Assembly: GCF_008107625.1 (NCBI RefSeq) | Contig: NZ_SDKK01000003.1 | Location: 255,825 to 319,824, forward strand | Direction: 5' to 3' | Length of the DNA: 64,000 nt | DNA from: Zoogloea oleivorans | GTDB taxonomy: Bacteria; Pseudomonadota; Gammaproteobacteria; Burkholderiales; Rhodocyclaceae | Shown: in pieces, positions 50,238-59,093 of the stretch | Position numbering within the stretch: position 1 is the first letter of the stretch | Layout of the letters: every line of letters starts with the position of its first letter | Notes under the pieces: generated by a model | What the model saw: the letters and a program-made list of their open reading frames with translations, nothing else | What the model was told of the DNA's origin: nothing | The model's database searches: none | Program-made: the position numbers and the translations under genes

Positions 50238-50330
50238 ACTTGTAATGCGAAGGTCGAGGGTTCGATTCCTTTCTCCGGCACCAAGAATTTCAAGCACTTA
50301 GGCCAGTCCGCGAGGGTTGGCCTTTTTGCT
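50238..50330 (+). repeat. attR: second 93-bp direct repeat
   Basis: An exact copy of 33853-33945 with the tRNA-Thr 3' half (no 5' half, so not a functional tRNA) and its terminator. Confidence 0.95.
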
Positions 50331-50401
50331 TTTCAGCTTCCGTGCACTGCCTGTATGCGGTGTTTCTGGTCTGCAAGCATCTGGGAGGTATCTGTGGCGT
50401 C

Positions 50402-50548
50402 ATGCATGGCCTAGCGGGATACATCATCATCGCGTGTTGCATCTGCACGGCCATCGCCGGCTTTGTGATGCTTGCAATCGACATGCGGAAGAGCCGGCGT
50501 GGTGCCAGGCGCCGGCAAAAGCTCGTTTCCCGCATTCTTCCTAAGTAA
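50402..50548 (+). CDS. Small membrane protein with basic tail
   Basis: The product is a 48-aa protein read from ATG 50402: MHGLAGYIIIACCICTAIAG forms one membrane helix, followed by a tail of MRKSRRGARRRQKLV type. GGGAGG lies 13-18 bp upstream. It is the first host gene after attR and would lie beside tRNA-Thr in the empty site. No family is recognised, and a longer frame from GTG 50342 is possible. Confidence 0.45.
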   Translation: MHGLAGYIIIACCICTAIAGFVMLAIDMRKSRRGARRRQKLVSRILPK

Positions 50549-50570
50549 GGGCGGGCGCCAGTCGCCCGAT

Positions 50571-50598
50571 GAAAAAACCCCGGCACGGGGCCGGGGTT
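50571..50598 (-). terminator. Intrinsic terminator of amiC
   Basis: AACCCCGG / CCGGGGTT with a 7-nt loop is followed on the minus strand by TTTTTTC, just after the amiC stop. Confidence 0.85.
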
Positions 50599-50601
50599 GG
50601 A

Positions 50602-51996
50602 TCAGTCCAGGCGGGCCAGCTTGGATTTTGCCATTGGCGGGTTCTTGGCGAAGTAGCGCTTCAGTCCGCGCACAATGGCTTCCGCCATGCGGTCCTGGTA
50701 GGCCTCGTCGTTGAGGCGGGCTTCTTCTTCCGGGTTGGAGATGAAGGCGGTTTCGACGAGGATGGACGGAATGTCCGGCGCCTTCAGGACGGCGAAACTC
50801 GCCTGTTCCACTTCTCCCTTGTGCAGACGGTTGATGCCGCCGAGCTCACCCAGTACGGCCTTGCCGACTTTCAGGCTGTCATTGATGGCAGCAGTCTGGG
50901 ACAGGTCCAGCAGTGTGCGCGCCAGGTGGCTGTCCTTGACGCCCAGGTTCACGCCGCCGATCAGATCGGCCGCGTTTTCTTTCTGCGCAAGCCAGCGGGC
51001 GGCGGTGCTTGAGGCGCCCTTGTCCGACAGAACAAACACAGAACTGCCGCGGGCGCTCGGGCTGATGAAGGCGTCGGCGTGGATCGATACGAACAGGTCG
51101 GCCTGTACCCGACGCGCCTTGGCGACCCGCTGTTGCAGCGGCACGAAATAATCGGCATCGCGGGTCAGCATCGCGCGCATGTTGGGCTCGGCATCAATCC
51201 TGGCCTTGAGGCGGCGTCCGACCGATAGCGTGACGTGTTTTTCAAAGCTGCCGGCGGCGCCGACGGCGCCTGGGTCTTCACCACCATGGCCGGGGTCGAT
51301 GGTGATGGTGATCAGGCGGCTGACACTGGGTTCGTCGTCGGCGGGTTTGGCCGGCCGTGCCGGCGTTTCGGCAGCGGTCTCGCGCGGGGGAAGATCTGGC
51401 TTGCGTGGTGCTTCAGCCGTTTTGCGGGGTTTTTCCTCTGCCCGCTGCGGCGTGATGGCTCCGCCGACGGCTGCTTCTTCCGGGGTGATTTTTTCCAGCA
51501 GTGCCAGCAAGGGGTCGACGGGTTCGACCGGGTAGAGGTCGAGCACCAGGCGGTGGCCATATTCGCCGACCGGCTTGAGGGTGAATATCTGCGGGCTGAC
51601 CTCGGTTTTCAGTTCGATGACCAGCCGGACCACGCCGGGGCGGTTGCGACCGGCACGAATCAGCTGGATGTAGGGATCCTGGCCGGTGATTTTGGTAGGC
51701 AGGGTCTGGAGGATGTCGTTCAGCTCGACACCTTCGAGATCGACGACGAGCCGTTCCGGGTTGTGCACGGACTGGTGCGTAAAGACCACCGGGTCACGGC
51801 TTTCCAGGGTGATCCGGGTGTAATCCCTGGCCGGCCACACGCGCACCGCCAGCATGGAGGTCTGGGCGGCCTGGCCGGGACGGCTGACCAGAAGCAGCAG
51901 GCCGACCCCGGCAGAACCGAGGAAGCGGCGGCGGGTCAGGGGATTGCCCTGGCTGGGACTCAATTGGGGGAAAGCGCGACGAAACGTTCCAGACAT
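50602..51996 (-). CDS. amiC: N-acetylmuramoyl-L-alanine amidase AmiC
   Basis: The product is a 464-aa periplasmic amidase that splits septal peptidoglycan during division. A Tat-type signal is visible (LTRRRFLGSAGVGLLLLVS). An AMIN domain (about 48-160) targets the septum, a Pro/Glu-rich linker follows, and the Amidase_3 domain begins near 225. Zinc ligands lie in DPGHGGEDPG (His), SIHADAF (His) and the Glu before it, and ILVETAFISN gives the catalytic Glu. Its start overlaps the tsaE end by 37 bp. Activation normally needs an EnvC/NlpD-type partner, not present here. Confidence 0.94.
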   Translation of the reverse strand: MSGTFRRAFPQLSPSQGNPLTRRRFLGSAGVGLLLLVSRPGQAAQTSMLAVRVWPARDYTRITLESRDPVVFTHQSVHNPERLVVDLEGVELNDILQTLPTKITGQDPYIQLIRAGRNRPGVVRLVIELKTEVSPQIFTLKPVGEYGHRLVLDLYPVEPVDPLLALLEKITPEEAAVGGAITPQRAEEKPRKTAEAPRKPDLPPRETAAETPARPAKPADDEPSVSRLITITIDPGHGGEDPGAVGAAGSFEKHVTLSVGRRLKARIDAEPNMRAMLTRDADYFVPLQQRVAKARRVQADLFVSIHADAFISPSARGSSVFVLSDKGASSTAARWLAQKENAADLIGGVNLGVKDSHLARTLLDLSQTAAINDSLKVGKAVLGELGGINRLHKGEVEQASFAVLKAPDIPSILVETAFISNPEEEARLNDEAYQDRMAEAIVRGLKRYFAKNPPMAKSKLARLD

Positions 51997-52421
51997 GTCT
52001 GACCCTCCCTGTTCAACGCCCGCAACTCAAGGTCGCGACCGCCAGACGCGGAAACCTGCAGCCGGACTTCGAGATCTGCTGCCTGAAGATAAGGCTGGGC
52101 GCGGTCCGGCCATTCCACAAGACGGATGCCATTGCCTTCAAAGTACTCTTCGAGGCCCGCTTCAAGAAACTCTTCTGCATTGGTGAATCGATAAAAATCA
52201 AAGTGATATACGACTATTCTAGAATCTTTATAGGGTTCAACCAAGGTATAAGTTGGACTCTTTACCTTCCCTGTGTAGCCGAGGCCGCGTAGCAGGCCCC
52301 GGGTCAGGGTTGTCTTGCCGGCGCCCAGGTCACCGCACAGGAAGATTGTCAGTCGGGCAGGCAGGGCGCTGGCGAGCTGCTGGCCAGCCGCCAGCGTCGC
52401 GTTTTCATCGATGAGGTGCAT
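51960..52421 (-). CDS. tsaE: tRNA threonylcarbamoyladenosine biosynthesis ATPase TsaE
   Basis: The product is a 153-aa ATPase that supports TsaBD in making t6A37 on ANN-decoding tRNAs. Walker A is GDLGAGKTTLTRG (about 30-42), then SPTYTLVEPY and VYHFDFYRF. The start at 52421 (MHLIDENATLA) is preferred over an open extension to 52466. amiC overlaps the 3' end by 37 bp, a frequent tsaE-amiC pairing. queG starts 31 bp away on the other strand; both are tRNA-modification genes. Confidence 0.94.
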   Translation of the reverse strand: MHLIDENATLAAGQQLASALPARLTIFLCGDLGAGKTTLTRGLLRGLGYTGKVKSPTYTLVEPYKDSRIVVYHFDFYRFTNAEEFLEAGLEEYFEGNGIRLVEWPDRAQPYLQAADLEVRLQVSASGGRDLELRALNREGQTCLERFVALSPN

Positions 52422-52451
52422 GCGGCCTTGCGGGTCGCTATCATAGGCAGG

Positions 52452-53549
52452 ATGAACTTGGGGCACGATAATCTTTCTGGTAGTCAGGACGGCCTGGCAT
52501 CTCTGGCGTCACGCATCAAGGCGTGGGGGCGGGAACTCGGCTTCGATGAAGTGGGCGTTGCCGATACCGACCTCGCCACGGCGGAGGCGGGGCTGATGGC
52601 ATGGCTGGAGGCCGGTTGCCACGGGCAGATGGATTATATGTACAAACACGGGACCAAACGTTCCCGTCCGGCCGAACTGGAGCCAGGAACGCTGCGGGTC
52701 ATTTCGGCGCGGATGTCTTATCTTCCCGATGCCGCCGATGCCTTGACGGTGCTGAATGATCCGTCGAAGGCCTATGTGTCGCGCTATGCCCTGGGGCGGG
52801 ATTATCACAAGGTCCTGCGCGCGCGCCTGCAAAAACTGGCAGACCAGATCGTCGACGTGTTGCCCAGCGCCTACCGGGTTTTCGTCGATTCGGCGCCGGT
52901 GATGGAGGTTGCCCTGGCGGAGAAAGCCGGGCTGGGTTGGCGGGGCAAGCACAGCCTGCTGCTGTCGCGCTCTGCCGGTTCATTTTTCTTTCTCGGGGAA
53001 ATCTACACTGACCTGCCGCTGCCGGTCGATGCCTCCGTGGGCGAGCATTGCGGCAGTTGCTCCGCCTGCATGACGGCCTGTCCCACCGGAGCCATCGTGG
53101 CGCCTTATCAGGTCGATGCGCGACGCTGCATTTCCTATCTGACCATCGAATTGAAAGAGGCTATCCCGGAAGCATTTCGCCCGCAGATCGGGAACCGCAT
53201 TTATGGTTGTGACGATTGCCAGCTGGTGTGTCCCTGGAACCGGTTTGCCCGGCAGGCTGCAGAGCTGGATTTCGTGCCTCGCCATGGGCTCGATTGTGAA
53301 GAACTGGTAAAGTTGTTTCATTGGACGCAAACGGAATTTAATGAGCGCATGGCGGGTAGCCCGATTTACCGGATTGGTTATGAACGCTGGTCTCGTAACC
53401 TGGCGGTTGCGCTTGGCAATGCTCCTGGAATGGAGGCCGTGCTGGGCGCACTTCAGTCCCGGCTGAACGACGCATCTGCGCTGGTGAGGGAGCATGTTGA
53501 GTGGGCCTTGGCCCGGCACCATGTTCTACCTCCGGAAGCCGCTGTATAG
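52452..53549 (+). CDS. queG: Epoxyqueuosine reductase QueG
   Basis: The product is a 365-aa cobalamin- and Fe-S-dependent enzyme that reduces epoxyqueuosine in tRNA to queuosine, the last step of the pathway. Two 4Fe-4S motifs are present, CGSCSACMTACPTGAI (about 190) and CDDCQLVCPWNRFA (about 245), with GLGWRGKHSLLLSR upstream. The C-terminal HEAT-like part is as usual. It is divergent from tsaE with 30 bp between starts, so the promoters must overlap the coding ends. A longer start at 52416 is less likely. Confidence 0.95.
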   Translation: MNLGHDNLSGSQDGLASLASRIKAWGRELGFDEVGVADTDLATAEAGLMAWLEAGCHGQMDYMYKHGTKRSRPAELEPGTLRVISARMSYLPDAADALTVLNDPSKAYVSRYALGRDYHKVLRARLQKLADQIVDVLPSAYRVFVDSAPVMEVALAEKAGLGWRGKHSLLLSRSAGSFFFLGEIYTDLPLPVDASVGEHCGSCSACMTACPTGAIVAPYQVDARRCISYLTIELKEAIPEAFRPQIGNRIYGCDDCQLVCPWNRFARQAAELDFVPRHGLDCEELVKLFHWTQTEFNERMAGSPIYRIGYERWSRNLAVALGNAPGMEAVLGALQSRLNDASALVREHVEWALARHHVLPPEAAV

Positions 53550-53557
53550 TATCGATA

Positions 53558-54331
53558 ATGTTTCGCAAGCCGGCCAAACTCCCCGCTGAAGAAGTTCAGT
53601 CACCGCAAACCCTGGCGGAAGTCACTGCCATGGAGTCGTGGCGTTTTGATCCGCTGTGTCTGGCGGAAGACGATCCCAAGGTCGACGCGCCTACCGAACG
53701 GCAGGACAAGTTCCGTATCAAGATGTTGATGCGCGACGGTGAACGCCGTCGTGAAACCGAGCTGCTGATTCAGAAGCGTTATGCATGGCGGGGTTACGGC
53801 CAGCTCGGCTCCCTCGACGAGCCCAATCAGCTGACCATGAACGCCGAGCTGTTCGGCAGGGTTTATGCAACCGTCACCGTCAACGTGGACTCTCCCGCCG
53901 GCCTGGCGCTGGATACCACCTACGGCGCCGAAGCGGCTCGCCTGCGGGCGCAGGGCGCCAAGTTGTGCGAGTTTGGACGTTTCGCCATTGATCCGACGGC
54001 GCGTTCCAAGCGGCTGATCATTTCGCTGGTCCACCTTCTTTATATTTACGCTCATCGCGTCAAGGGATGTTCCGACATCCTGATCGAGATCAATCCGCGG
54101 CACCGGGCCTTCTACGAAAAACTGCTCGAATTCGAGCAACTCGGGGCAGAACGGATTTGCGAGCGGGTCAAGGCGCCGGCGATTCTCATGCATATTTCCT
54201 GTGCCCGGATTGAACGCCGGCTGAAGGATATCGGTGGCAAGTGGCGGGAGTTGCCTGACGAGAAGTCCGCCTACAAGTTTGCCCTCAGCTCGGAAGAAGA
54301 ATCAGAACTGATTGCGCGCCTCGGCTACTAG
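53558..54331 (+). CDS. Long-chain N-acyl amino acid synthase, FeeM-like (acyltransferase fold)
   Basis: The product is a 257-aa GNAT-like protein of the kind annotated as N-acyl amino acid synthase or PEP-CTERM/exosortase-associated acyltransferase. Visible features are FRIKMLMRDGERRRETELLI, RYAWRGYGQLGSLDEPNQLT, a strand VYATVTVNVDSPAGLALDTT, and the acyl-CoA/ACP-binding FGRFAIDPTARSKRLIISLV. ILIEINPRHRAFYEKLLEFE follows. It would join a fatty acyl group to an amino acid. It begins 8 bp after the queG stop and may be co-transcribed, with murI 65 bp further on. The substrate is unknown. Confidence 0.65.
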   Translation: MFRKPAKLPAEEVQSPQTLAEVTAMESWRFDPLCLAEDDPKVDAPTERQDKFRIKMLMRDGERRRETELLIQKRYAWRGYGQLGSLDEPNQLTMNAELFGRVYATVTVNVDSPAGLALDTTYGAEAARLRAQGAKLCEFGRFAIDPTARSKRLIISLVHLLYIYAHRVKGCSDILIEINPRHRAFYEKLLEFEQLGAERICERVKAPAILMHISCARIERRLKDIGGKWRELPDEKSAYKFALSSEEESELIARLGY

Positions 54332-54396
54332 GCGCCGTCCCGCCGGGGGCATCCCGACTGGCGTAGAATCCGCATTCCCTTTTCTCCGCATTCACC

Positions 54397-55206
54397 ATGT
54401 CCGAAACTGGCAAGCTGCCCATCGGGGTTTTCGATTCCGGTGTCGGTGGCCTCACCGTCGTGCGCGCCCTCATGGAGCGCCTGCCCCTCGAGAACATCAT
54501 TTATTTTGGCGACACGGCCCGGGTTCCTTACGGGGTCAAATCGGTGGCGACCATCGAGCACTTCACCGGGCAGATCACCGATTACCTGCTCGACCAGGGC
54601 GTCAAGATGCTCATCATCGCCTGCAACACGATGGCGGCGGTGGCGTCCCAGGTGGTCAAGGAGAAGGCCGGGCACATTCCGGTGCTGGATGTGATCGATG
54701 CCGGTGCCCGGGCGGCGGTGGCCGAATCCCGCTCGCGGGCAATCGGCGTGATCGGCACCCCGACCACCGTCAACAGCAACGCTTACGCGCGACGCATGCA
54801 CGCCCTCGACCCGAACGTGCGGGTGTACTCGCAGGCCTGCCCGCTGTTCGTGCCGCTGGTGGAGGAGGGCTGGCTCGAGCACGAGGTCACCCGCCTGACC
54901 GCCCAGGAATACCTTAAGCCAGTCCTCGCCGAAAACGTCGATACACTGGTGCTTGGCTGCACCCACTATCCCCTGATCAAGTCGCTGCTGCAGGACGTGG
55001 TGGGGCCGAATGTGCGCCTGGTGGATTCCGCCATCACCGTGGCCGAGCAGGCCGCGCGCATGCTCAACGAGCTGGGCATCGCCAACCCGGGCGACAGCCT
55101 GTCCACCTACCATTACACCGTTACCGACATTCCGCTGCGCTTCCAGACCATCGGCGAGCGCTTTCTGGGGCGCTCCCTCGGGCAGATCGAGAAAGTCGAC
55201 TGGTAA
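54397..55206 (+). CDS. murI: Glutamate racemase
   Basis: The product is a 269-aa enzyme that makes D-glutamate for peptidoglycan. The catalytic pair is ACNTMAAVA (Cys about 75) and LGCTHYPLI (Cys about 186), with FDSGVGGLTVVRAL and GDTARVPYG at the N-terminus. Length is normal. It is read with queG and the FeeM-like gene, so these three could share a transcript. A GC-rich hairpin (GCGGGGCG / CGCCCCGC at 55211-55239) follows without a T run. Confidence 0.96.
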   Translation: MSETGKLPIGVFDSGVGGLTVVRALMERLPLENIIYFGDTARVPYGVKSVATIEHFTGQITDYLLDQGVKMLIIACNTMAAVASQVVKEKAGHIPVLDVIDAGARAAVAESRSRAIGVIGTPTTVNSNAYARRMHALDPNVRVYSQACPLFVPLVEEGWLEHEVTRLTAQEYLKPVLAENVDTLVLGCTHYPLIKSLLQDVVGPNVRLVDSAITVAEQAARMLNELGIANPGDSLSTYHYTVTDIPLRFQTIGERFLGRSLGQIEKVDW

Positions 55207-55245
55207 GCCGGCGGGGCGGCCGGTAACAGGTCGCCCCGCAAATCC

Positions 55246-55797
55246 TTACGCGTTCTTGCTTTTCTGCCACAGCACGTCGCCGCGGCCGCCGGCCCGGTTG
55301 AGCACGCGGCCGAGCACGAAGAGCAGATCCGACAAGCGGTTGAGGTACTGGCGCGGCGCGTCATTGACCGACTCTTCCTGCCCCAGCGCGACGATCATCC
55401 GTTCGGCCCGCCGGCACACGGTACGGGCTTGGTGGCACAGGGCCGCGGCGCGGGTGCCACCGGGCAGGATGAAGTCCTTCAGGGGTTCCAGGTCGTCGTT
55501 GAAGCGATCCAGTTCCGTTTCCAGATGATCGACCTGCCTGGCGGTGATCATTTCCATGCCCGGAATGCACACCTCGCCACCCAGGTCGAACAGATCGTGC
55601 TGCACGTTGGTCAGCAGGGTACGTACGTCCTCCGGCAGCTCTTCGCACAACAGGATGCCGATGGCCGCATTGGCTTCATCCACCTCGCCGAGGGTGTGGA
55701 TGCGCAGGCTGTTCTTGGAGACCCGGTTACCGTTGCCGAGGCCGGTGGTACCGGCGTCGCCGGTGCGGGTGTAGATCTTGGAAAGGCGGTGGCCCAT
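55246..55797 (-). CDS. Cob(I)alamin adenosyltransferase, PduO type
   Basis: The product is a 183-aa trimeric-type corrinoid adenosyltransferase that makes adenosylcobalamin. The N-terminal ATP loop YTRTGDAGTTGLGNG (about 8-22), GEVDEANAAIG (about 37) and the C-terminal RQYLNRLSDLLFVLGRVLNR block are intact. It converges with murI and is divergent from alaS. QueG at 52.4 kb also uses a cobalamin cofactor, though the two genes are not in one operon. Confidence 0.92.
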   Translation of the reverse strand: MGHRLSKIYTRTGDAGTTGLGNGNRVSKNSLRIHTLGEVDEANAAIGILLCEELPEDVRTLLTNVQHDLFDLGGEVCIPGMEMITARQVDHLETELDRFNDDLEPLKDFILPGGTRAAALCHQARTVCRRAERMIVALGQEESVNDAPRQYLNRLSDLLFVLGRVLNRAGGRGDVLWQKSKNA

Positions 55798-55944
55798 GTT
55801 TGCTGTCTCCTCTGGGAGTTGATGTTCTTGGAGGGGCGATTATAGCCAGCCGGACCGGGCGGGGAGGGATGCTACAATTTCCGGCTCTGAAACCTGATAT
55901 TTCCCCGACCGTCGTTGTTTGAGACACCCGGAGACCCCACGCCG

Positions 55945-58569
55945 ATGAAAAGCGCCGAAATCCGCCAGAAGTTCCTTGAATTCTTCGCCTCCAAGGGCCA
56001 CCAGATCGTGGCCTCCAGTTCGCTGGTGCCTCACGAAGACCCGACCCTGCTGTTCACCAACGCGGGCATGAACCAGTTCAAGGACGTTTTCCTCGGCTTC
56101 GACAAGCGCCCCTACACCCGCGCCACCACGTCGCAGAAGTGCGTCCGCGCCGGCGGCAAGCACAACGACCTGGAAAACGTCGGCTACACCGCGCGTCACC
56201 ACACCTTCTTCGAGATGTTGGGCAACTTCAGCTTCGGCGACTACTTCAAGCGCGACGCGATCAACTACGCGTGGGAGCTGCTGACCGGCGTTTTTGGCCT
56301 GCCCAAGGACAAGCTCACCGTCACCGTGTATGCCGAGGACGACGAAGCCTACGATATCTGGACCAAGGAAATCGGCGTGCCGGCCGAGCGGGTGATCCGC
56401 ATCGGCGACAACAAGGGCGCCCGCTACGCTTCCGACAACTTCTGGATGATGGGCGACACCGGCCCCTGCGGCCCCTGTACCGAGATCTTCTACGATCACG
56501 GCGAGCACATCTGGGGCGGCCCCCCGGGATCGCCGGAGGAAGATGGCGACCGCTTCATCGAGATCTGGAACAACGTGTTCATGCAGTTCAACCGTGACGA
56601 AGCCGGCGTGATGCATCCGCTGCCCAAGCCCAGCGTGGACACCGGCATGGGCCTTGAGCGGATTTCCGCCGTGCTCCAGCATGTGCATGCCAACTACGAG
56701 ATCGACCTGTTCCAGGCGCTGATTGCCGCTGCCGCCCGTGAAACCAGCGGCGCCGATATGGACAGCCCGTCTCTCAAGGTGCTGGCCGACCACATCCGCG
56801 CCTGCTCCTTCCTGATCGCCGATGGTGTGATCCCCGGCAACGAAGGCCGCGGCTATGTGCTGCGCCGGATCATCCGCCGGGCCATCCGCCACGGCTACAA
56901 GCTGGGCGCCCGTGCCGCTTTCTTCTACAAGATGGTGCCGGACCTGGTGGCCGAGATGGGCGAGGCCTATCCCGAGCTGAAGACCGGCCAGCAGCGTATC
57001 ACCGACATCCTCAAGCAGGAGGAAGACCGCTTCTTCGCCACCATCGAGAACGGCATGGCCATTCTCGAAGGCGAACTCGCTGCGATGGCCGCCGCCGGCA
57101 ACACGGTGTTCAACGGTGAAACCGCTTTCAAGCTCCACGACACCTTCGGCTTTCCGCTCGATCTGACCGCCGACGTGTGCCGTGAGCGCAGCATGACAGT
57201 CGACTCCGCCGCCTTTGACGCCGCCATGGCGCGCCAGAAGGAGCAGGCCCGTGCCGCCGGCAAGTTCAAGATGGCTGCCAATCTCGAATACGACGGCCCG
57301 GTCACCACCTTCCACGGCTACGACGGCCTGGAAGCCAAGGGCAACGTGCTGGCCCTCTACAAGGACGGCGTGGCCGTCAATGAGCTTTCCGAAGGCGACA
57401 TGGGCGTTGTTGTGCTGGATGACACCCCCTTCTATGCCGAGTCCGGTGGCCAGGTCGGCGACCGGGGCGAGCTGCGTTCGGTGCATGGCATCTTCGCGGT
57501 GGAAGACACCCAGAAGATCCAGGCCACCGTTTTCGGCCACCACGGCGTTGTGACCACCGGCAAGATCACTGTCGGCAATGGTGTCGCCGCGAAGGTCGAT
57601 ACCCTGGCTCGCGCTCGCACCCAGCGTCATCACTCGGCAACCCACCTGATGCACAAGGCCCTCCGGGAAGTCCTCGGCGAGCACGTGCAGCAGAAGGGTT
57701 CGCAGGTCGATCCTGACAAGACCCGCTTCGACTTCGCCCACACCCAGCCGGTGACGGCCGAGGAAATCACCCGCATCGAACGCATGGTCAACGATGAGAT
57801 CATTGCCAACGCAGCCACCGAGGCTCGCGTGATGGACATCGAGTCGGCCCAGAAAACCGGCGCGATGATGCTCTTCGGCGAAAAGTACGGCGACGAAGTG
57901 CGCGTGCTCTCCATCGGTTCGTCGAAGGAGTTGTGCGGTGGCACCCACGTGAGCCGCACCGGTGACATCGGCCTGTTCAAGATCACCCTCGAAGGCGGCG
58001 TGGCAGCCGGTGTGCGGCGTATCGAAGCCGTTTGCGGCGACGTGGCGGTAGCGCTGGTGCAGCAGCAGCAGACCCTGCTGGATGCCGTGACCGGCGCGCT
58101 CAAGGCCCAGCCGCAGGAAGTGCTGTCCCGCGTGGTGCAGGTGATGGACAACGTGAAGGCGCTGGAAAAGGAACTCGCCCGCCTGAAGAGCAAGCTCGCC
58201 GCCAGCCAGGGTGACGATCTGCTGGCCCAGGCGGCGGATGTGGCCGGCGCCAAGGTGCTCGCCGCCGTGCTCGAAGGTGCCGATGTGGCGACCCTGCGCG
58301 AGACCCTCGACAAGATCAAGGACAAGCTCAAGAGCGCGGCTGTGGTGCTGGCCAGCGTTATTGACGGCAAGGTGAGCCTGATCGCTGGCGTGACGCCGGA
58401 CCTGACCGGCAAGGTCAAGGCCGGTGAGCTGGTCAATTTTGTCGCCCAGCAGGTGGGTGGCAAGGGCGGCGGCCGGCCGGACATGGCCCAGGCTGGCGGC
58501 ACCGATGCCGCAGCGCTGCCGGCGGCCCTGGCCTCGGTGGCCGGCTGGGTCGGCGGCAAGCTGGGCTGA
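55945..58569 (+). CDS. alaS: Alanine-tRNA ligase
   Basis: The product is an 874-aa class II synthetase. The catalytic core (about 1-460) shows [55 protein letters not shown] and the motif 2 region [14 protein letters not shown]. The editing domain has [12 protein letters not shown] (HxxxH, about 560) and [12 protein letters not shown] (about 665). The C-terminal oligomerisation domain ends [10 protein letters not shown]. The start at 55945 ([14 protein letters not shown]) is standard. The minus strand contains a very long open frame that is a codon-bias shadow. Confidence 0.98.
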   Translation: MKSAEIRQKFLEFFASKGHQIVASSSLVPHEDPTLLFTNAGMNQFKDVFLGFDKRPYTRATTSQKCVRAGGKHNDLENVGYTARHHTFFEMLGNFSFGDYFKRDAINYAWELLTGVFGLPKDKLTVTVYAEDDEAYDIWTKEIGVPAERVIRIGDNKGARYASDNFWMMGDTGPCGPCTEIFYDHGEHIWGGPPGSPEEDGDRFIEIWNNVFMQFNRDEAGVMHPLPKPSVDTGMGLERISAVLQHVHANYEIDLFQALIAAAARETSGADMDSPSLKVLADHIRACSFLIADGVIPGNEGRGYVLRRIIRRAIRHGYKLGARAAFFYKMVPDLVAEMGEAYPELKTGQQRITDILKQEEDRFFATIENGMAILEGELAAMAAAGNTVFNGETAFKLHDTFGFPLDLTADVCRERSMTVDSAAFDAAMARQKEQARAAGKFKMAANLEYDGPVTTFHGYDGLEAKGNVLALYKDGVAVNELSEGDMGVVVLDDTPFYAESGGQVGDRGELRSVHGIFAVEDTQKIQATVFGHHGVVTTGKITVGNGVAAKVDTLARARTQRHHSATHLMHKALREVLGEHVQQKGSQVDPDKTRFDFAHTQPVTAEEITRIERMVNDEIIANAATEARVMDIESAQKTGAMMLFGEKYGDEVRVLSIGSSKELCGGTHVSRTGDIGLFKITLEGGVAAGVRRIEAVCGDVAVALVQQQQTLLDAVTGALKAQPQEVLSRVVQVMDNVKALEKELARLKSKLAASQGDDLLAQAADVAGAKVLAAVLEGADVATLRETLDKIKDKLKSAAVVLASVIDGKVSLIAGVTPDLTGKVKAGELVNFVAQQVGGKGGGRPDMAQAGGTDAAALPAALASVAGWVGGKLG

Positions 58570-58574
58570 GCGTC

Positions 58575-59093
58575 ATGAGCTTCAACGAGTGGCGTTTCTG
58601 CCCCCAGTGCGGGAGCCCGCTTGAGCGGGGCGAGGTGGAAGGGCAGAGCCGTCAGCTGTGCTTCAACCCGCCTTGCGGCTTCGTCCGCTGGGACAACCCG
58701 CTGCCGGTGGTGGCCGCCATCATCGAATGCGTGGATCGGGATGGCGTGGTGCTGATCGCCCGCAACCGGGCGTGGGCGGAGGGCAAGTTTGGCCTCGTGA
58801 CCGGCTTCCTGGAGCGAGACGAGGCGCCCGAGGACGCCGTGGCCCGGGAGGTGCGGGAAGAGACCCGCCTTGAGTCGGTTGGCGTGAATCTGGTTGGCGT
58901 CTATCCCTTCACTCGTAACAACGAAGTGCTCATCGTCTACCACGTGCAGGCGCGGGGCGAGATCGTCCTGAACGAAGAGTTGGCCGAATACCGGCTGATC
59001 GCCCCCGAGAAGCTCAGGCCGTGGCCCCAGGGAACGGGGCCGGCCCTGCGCGACTGGCTGCTGGGTTTGGGCCTGCCGGTTCCCGATGCTTAG
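58575..59093 (+). CDS. NUDIX hydrolase with zinc ribbon (NudC-like layout)
   Basis: The product is a 172-aa protein. An N-terminal zinc ribbon (FCPQCGSPL and CFNPPCGF, two Cys pairs) is followed by a Nudix domain with GFLERDEAPEDAV and REVREETRLE (about 75-98). The box matches GX5EX7REUXEEXGU except that the conserved late Gly is Arg. Domain order recalls NADH pyrophosphatase, but the SQPWPFPxS-type NAD motif is not obvious. It starts 5 bp after the alaS stop and its own stop overlaps the stop of the opposite GGDEF gene. Confidence 0.88.
   Translation: MSFNEWRFCPQCGSPLERGEVEGQSRQLCFNPPCGFVRWDNPLPVVAAIIECVDRDGVVLIARNRAWAEGKFGLVTGFLERDEAPEDAVAREVREETRLESVGVNLVGVYPFTRNNEVLIVYHVQARGEIVLNEELAEYRLIAPEKLRPWPQGTGPALRDWLLGLGLPVPDA

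Larger units (their letters stand above)
33853..50330. mobile_element. Integrated satellite-like or reduced prophage element in tRNA-Thr
   Basis: The element is bounded by identical 93-bp repeats (attL 33853-33945, attR 50238-50330). It holds a tyrosine integrase at the right end, an excisionase-like gene, a toxin-antitoxin-like operon, a replication protein and DnaB helicase, two AlpA/XRE pairs, a GH19 lysozyme-like protein and many small unknowns. All genes but the left-end FliL-like gene (and a possible relic) read leftward. There is no recognisable capsid, portal, large terminase, relaxase or type IV secretion gene. That rules out an intact phage or an autonomous conjugative element and favours a phage satellite or decayed prophage. 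Confidence 0.9.

Noticed and set aside
50238-50313. A second tRNA-Thr gene at the right end
   Set aside because: Only the 3' half and terminator are present; the D arm and 5' acceptor strand are missing. It is the attR copy.
33853-50330. Interpretation as an integrative conjugative element
   Set aside because: No relaxase, coupling protein or type IV secretion gene was found on either strand.
33853-50330. cas genes or another known multi-gene defence system (BREX, CBASS, restriction-modification) in the element
   Set aside because: No Cas, helicase-nuclease, methylase or cyclase of those systems can be recognised among its proteins.
55211-55239. Intrinsic terminator after murI
   Set aside because: The hairpin is strong, but no T run follows on either strand, so it is not called as a terminator.
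55840-57948. A 702-codon open frame on the minus strand opposite alaS
   Set aside because: Codon-bias shadow of alaS. The product has no recognisable domain, and the frame crosses the alaS start and the promoter region.
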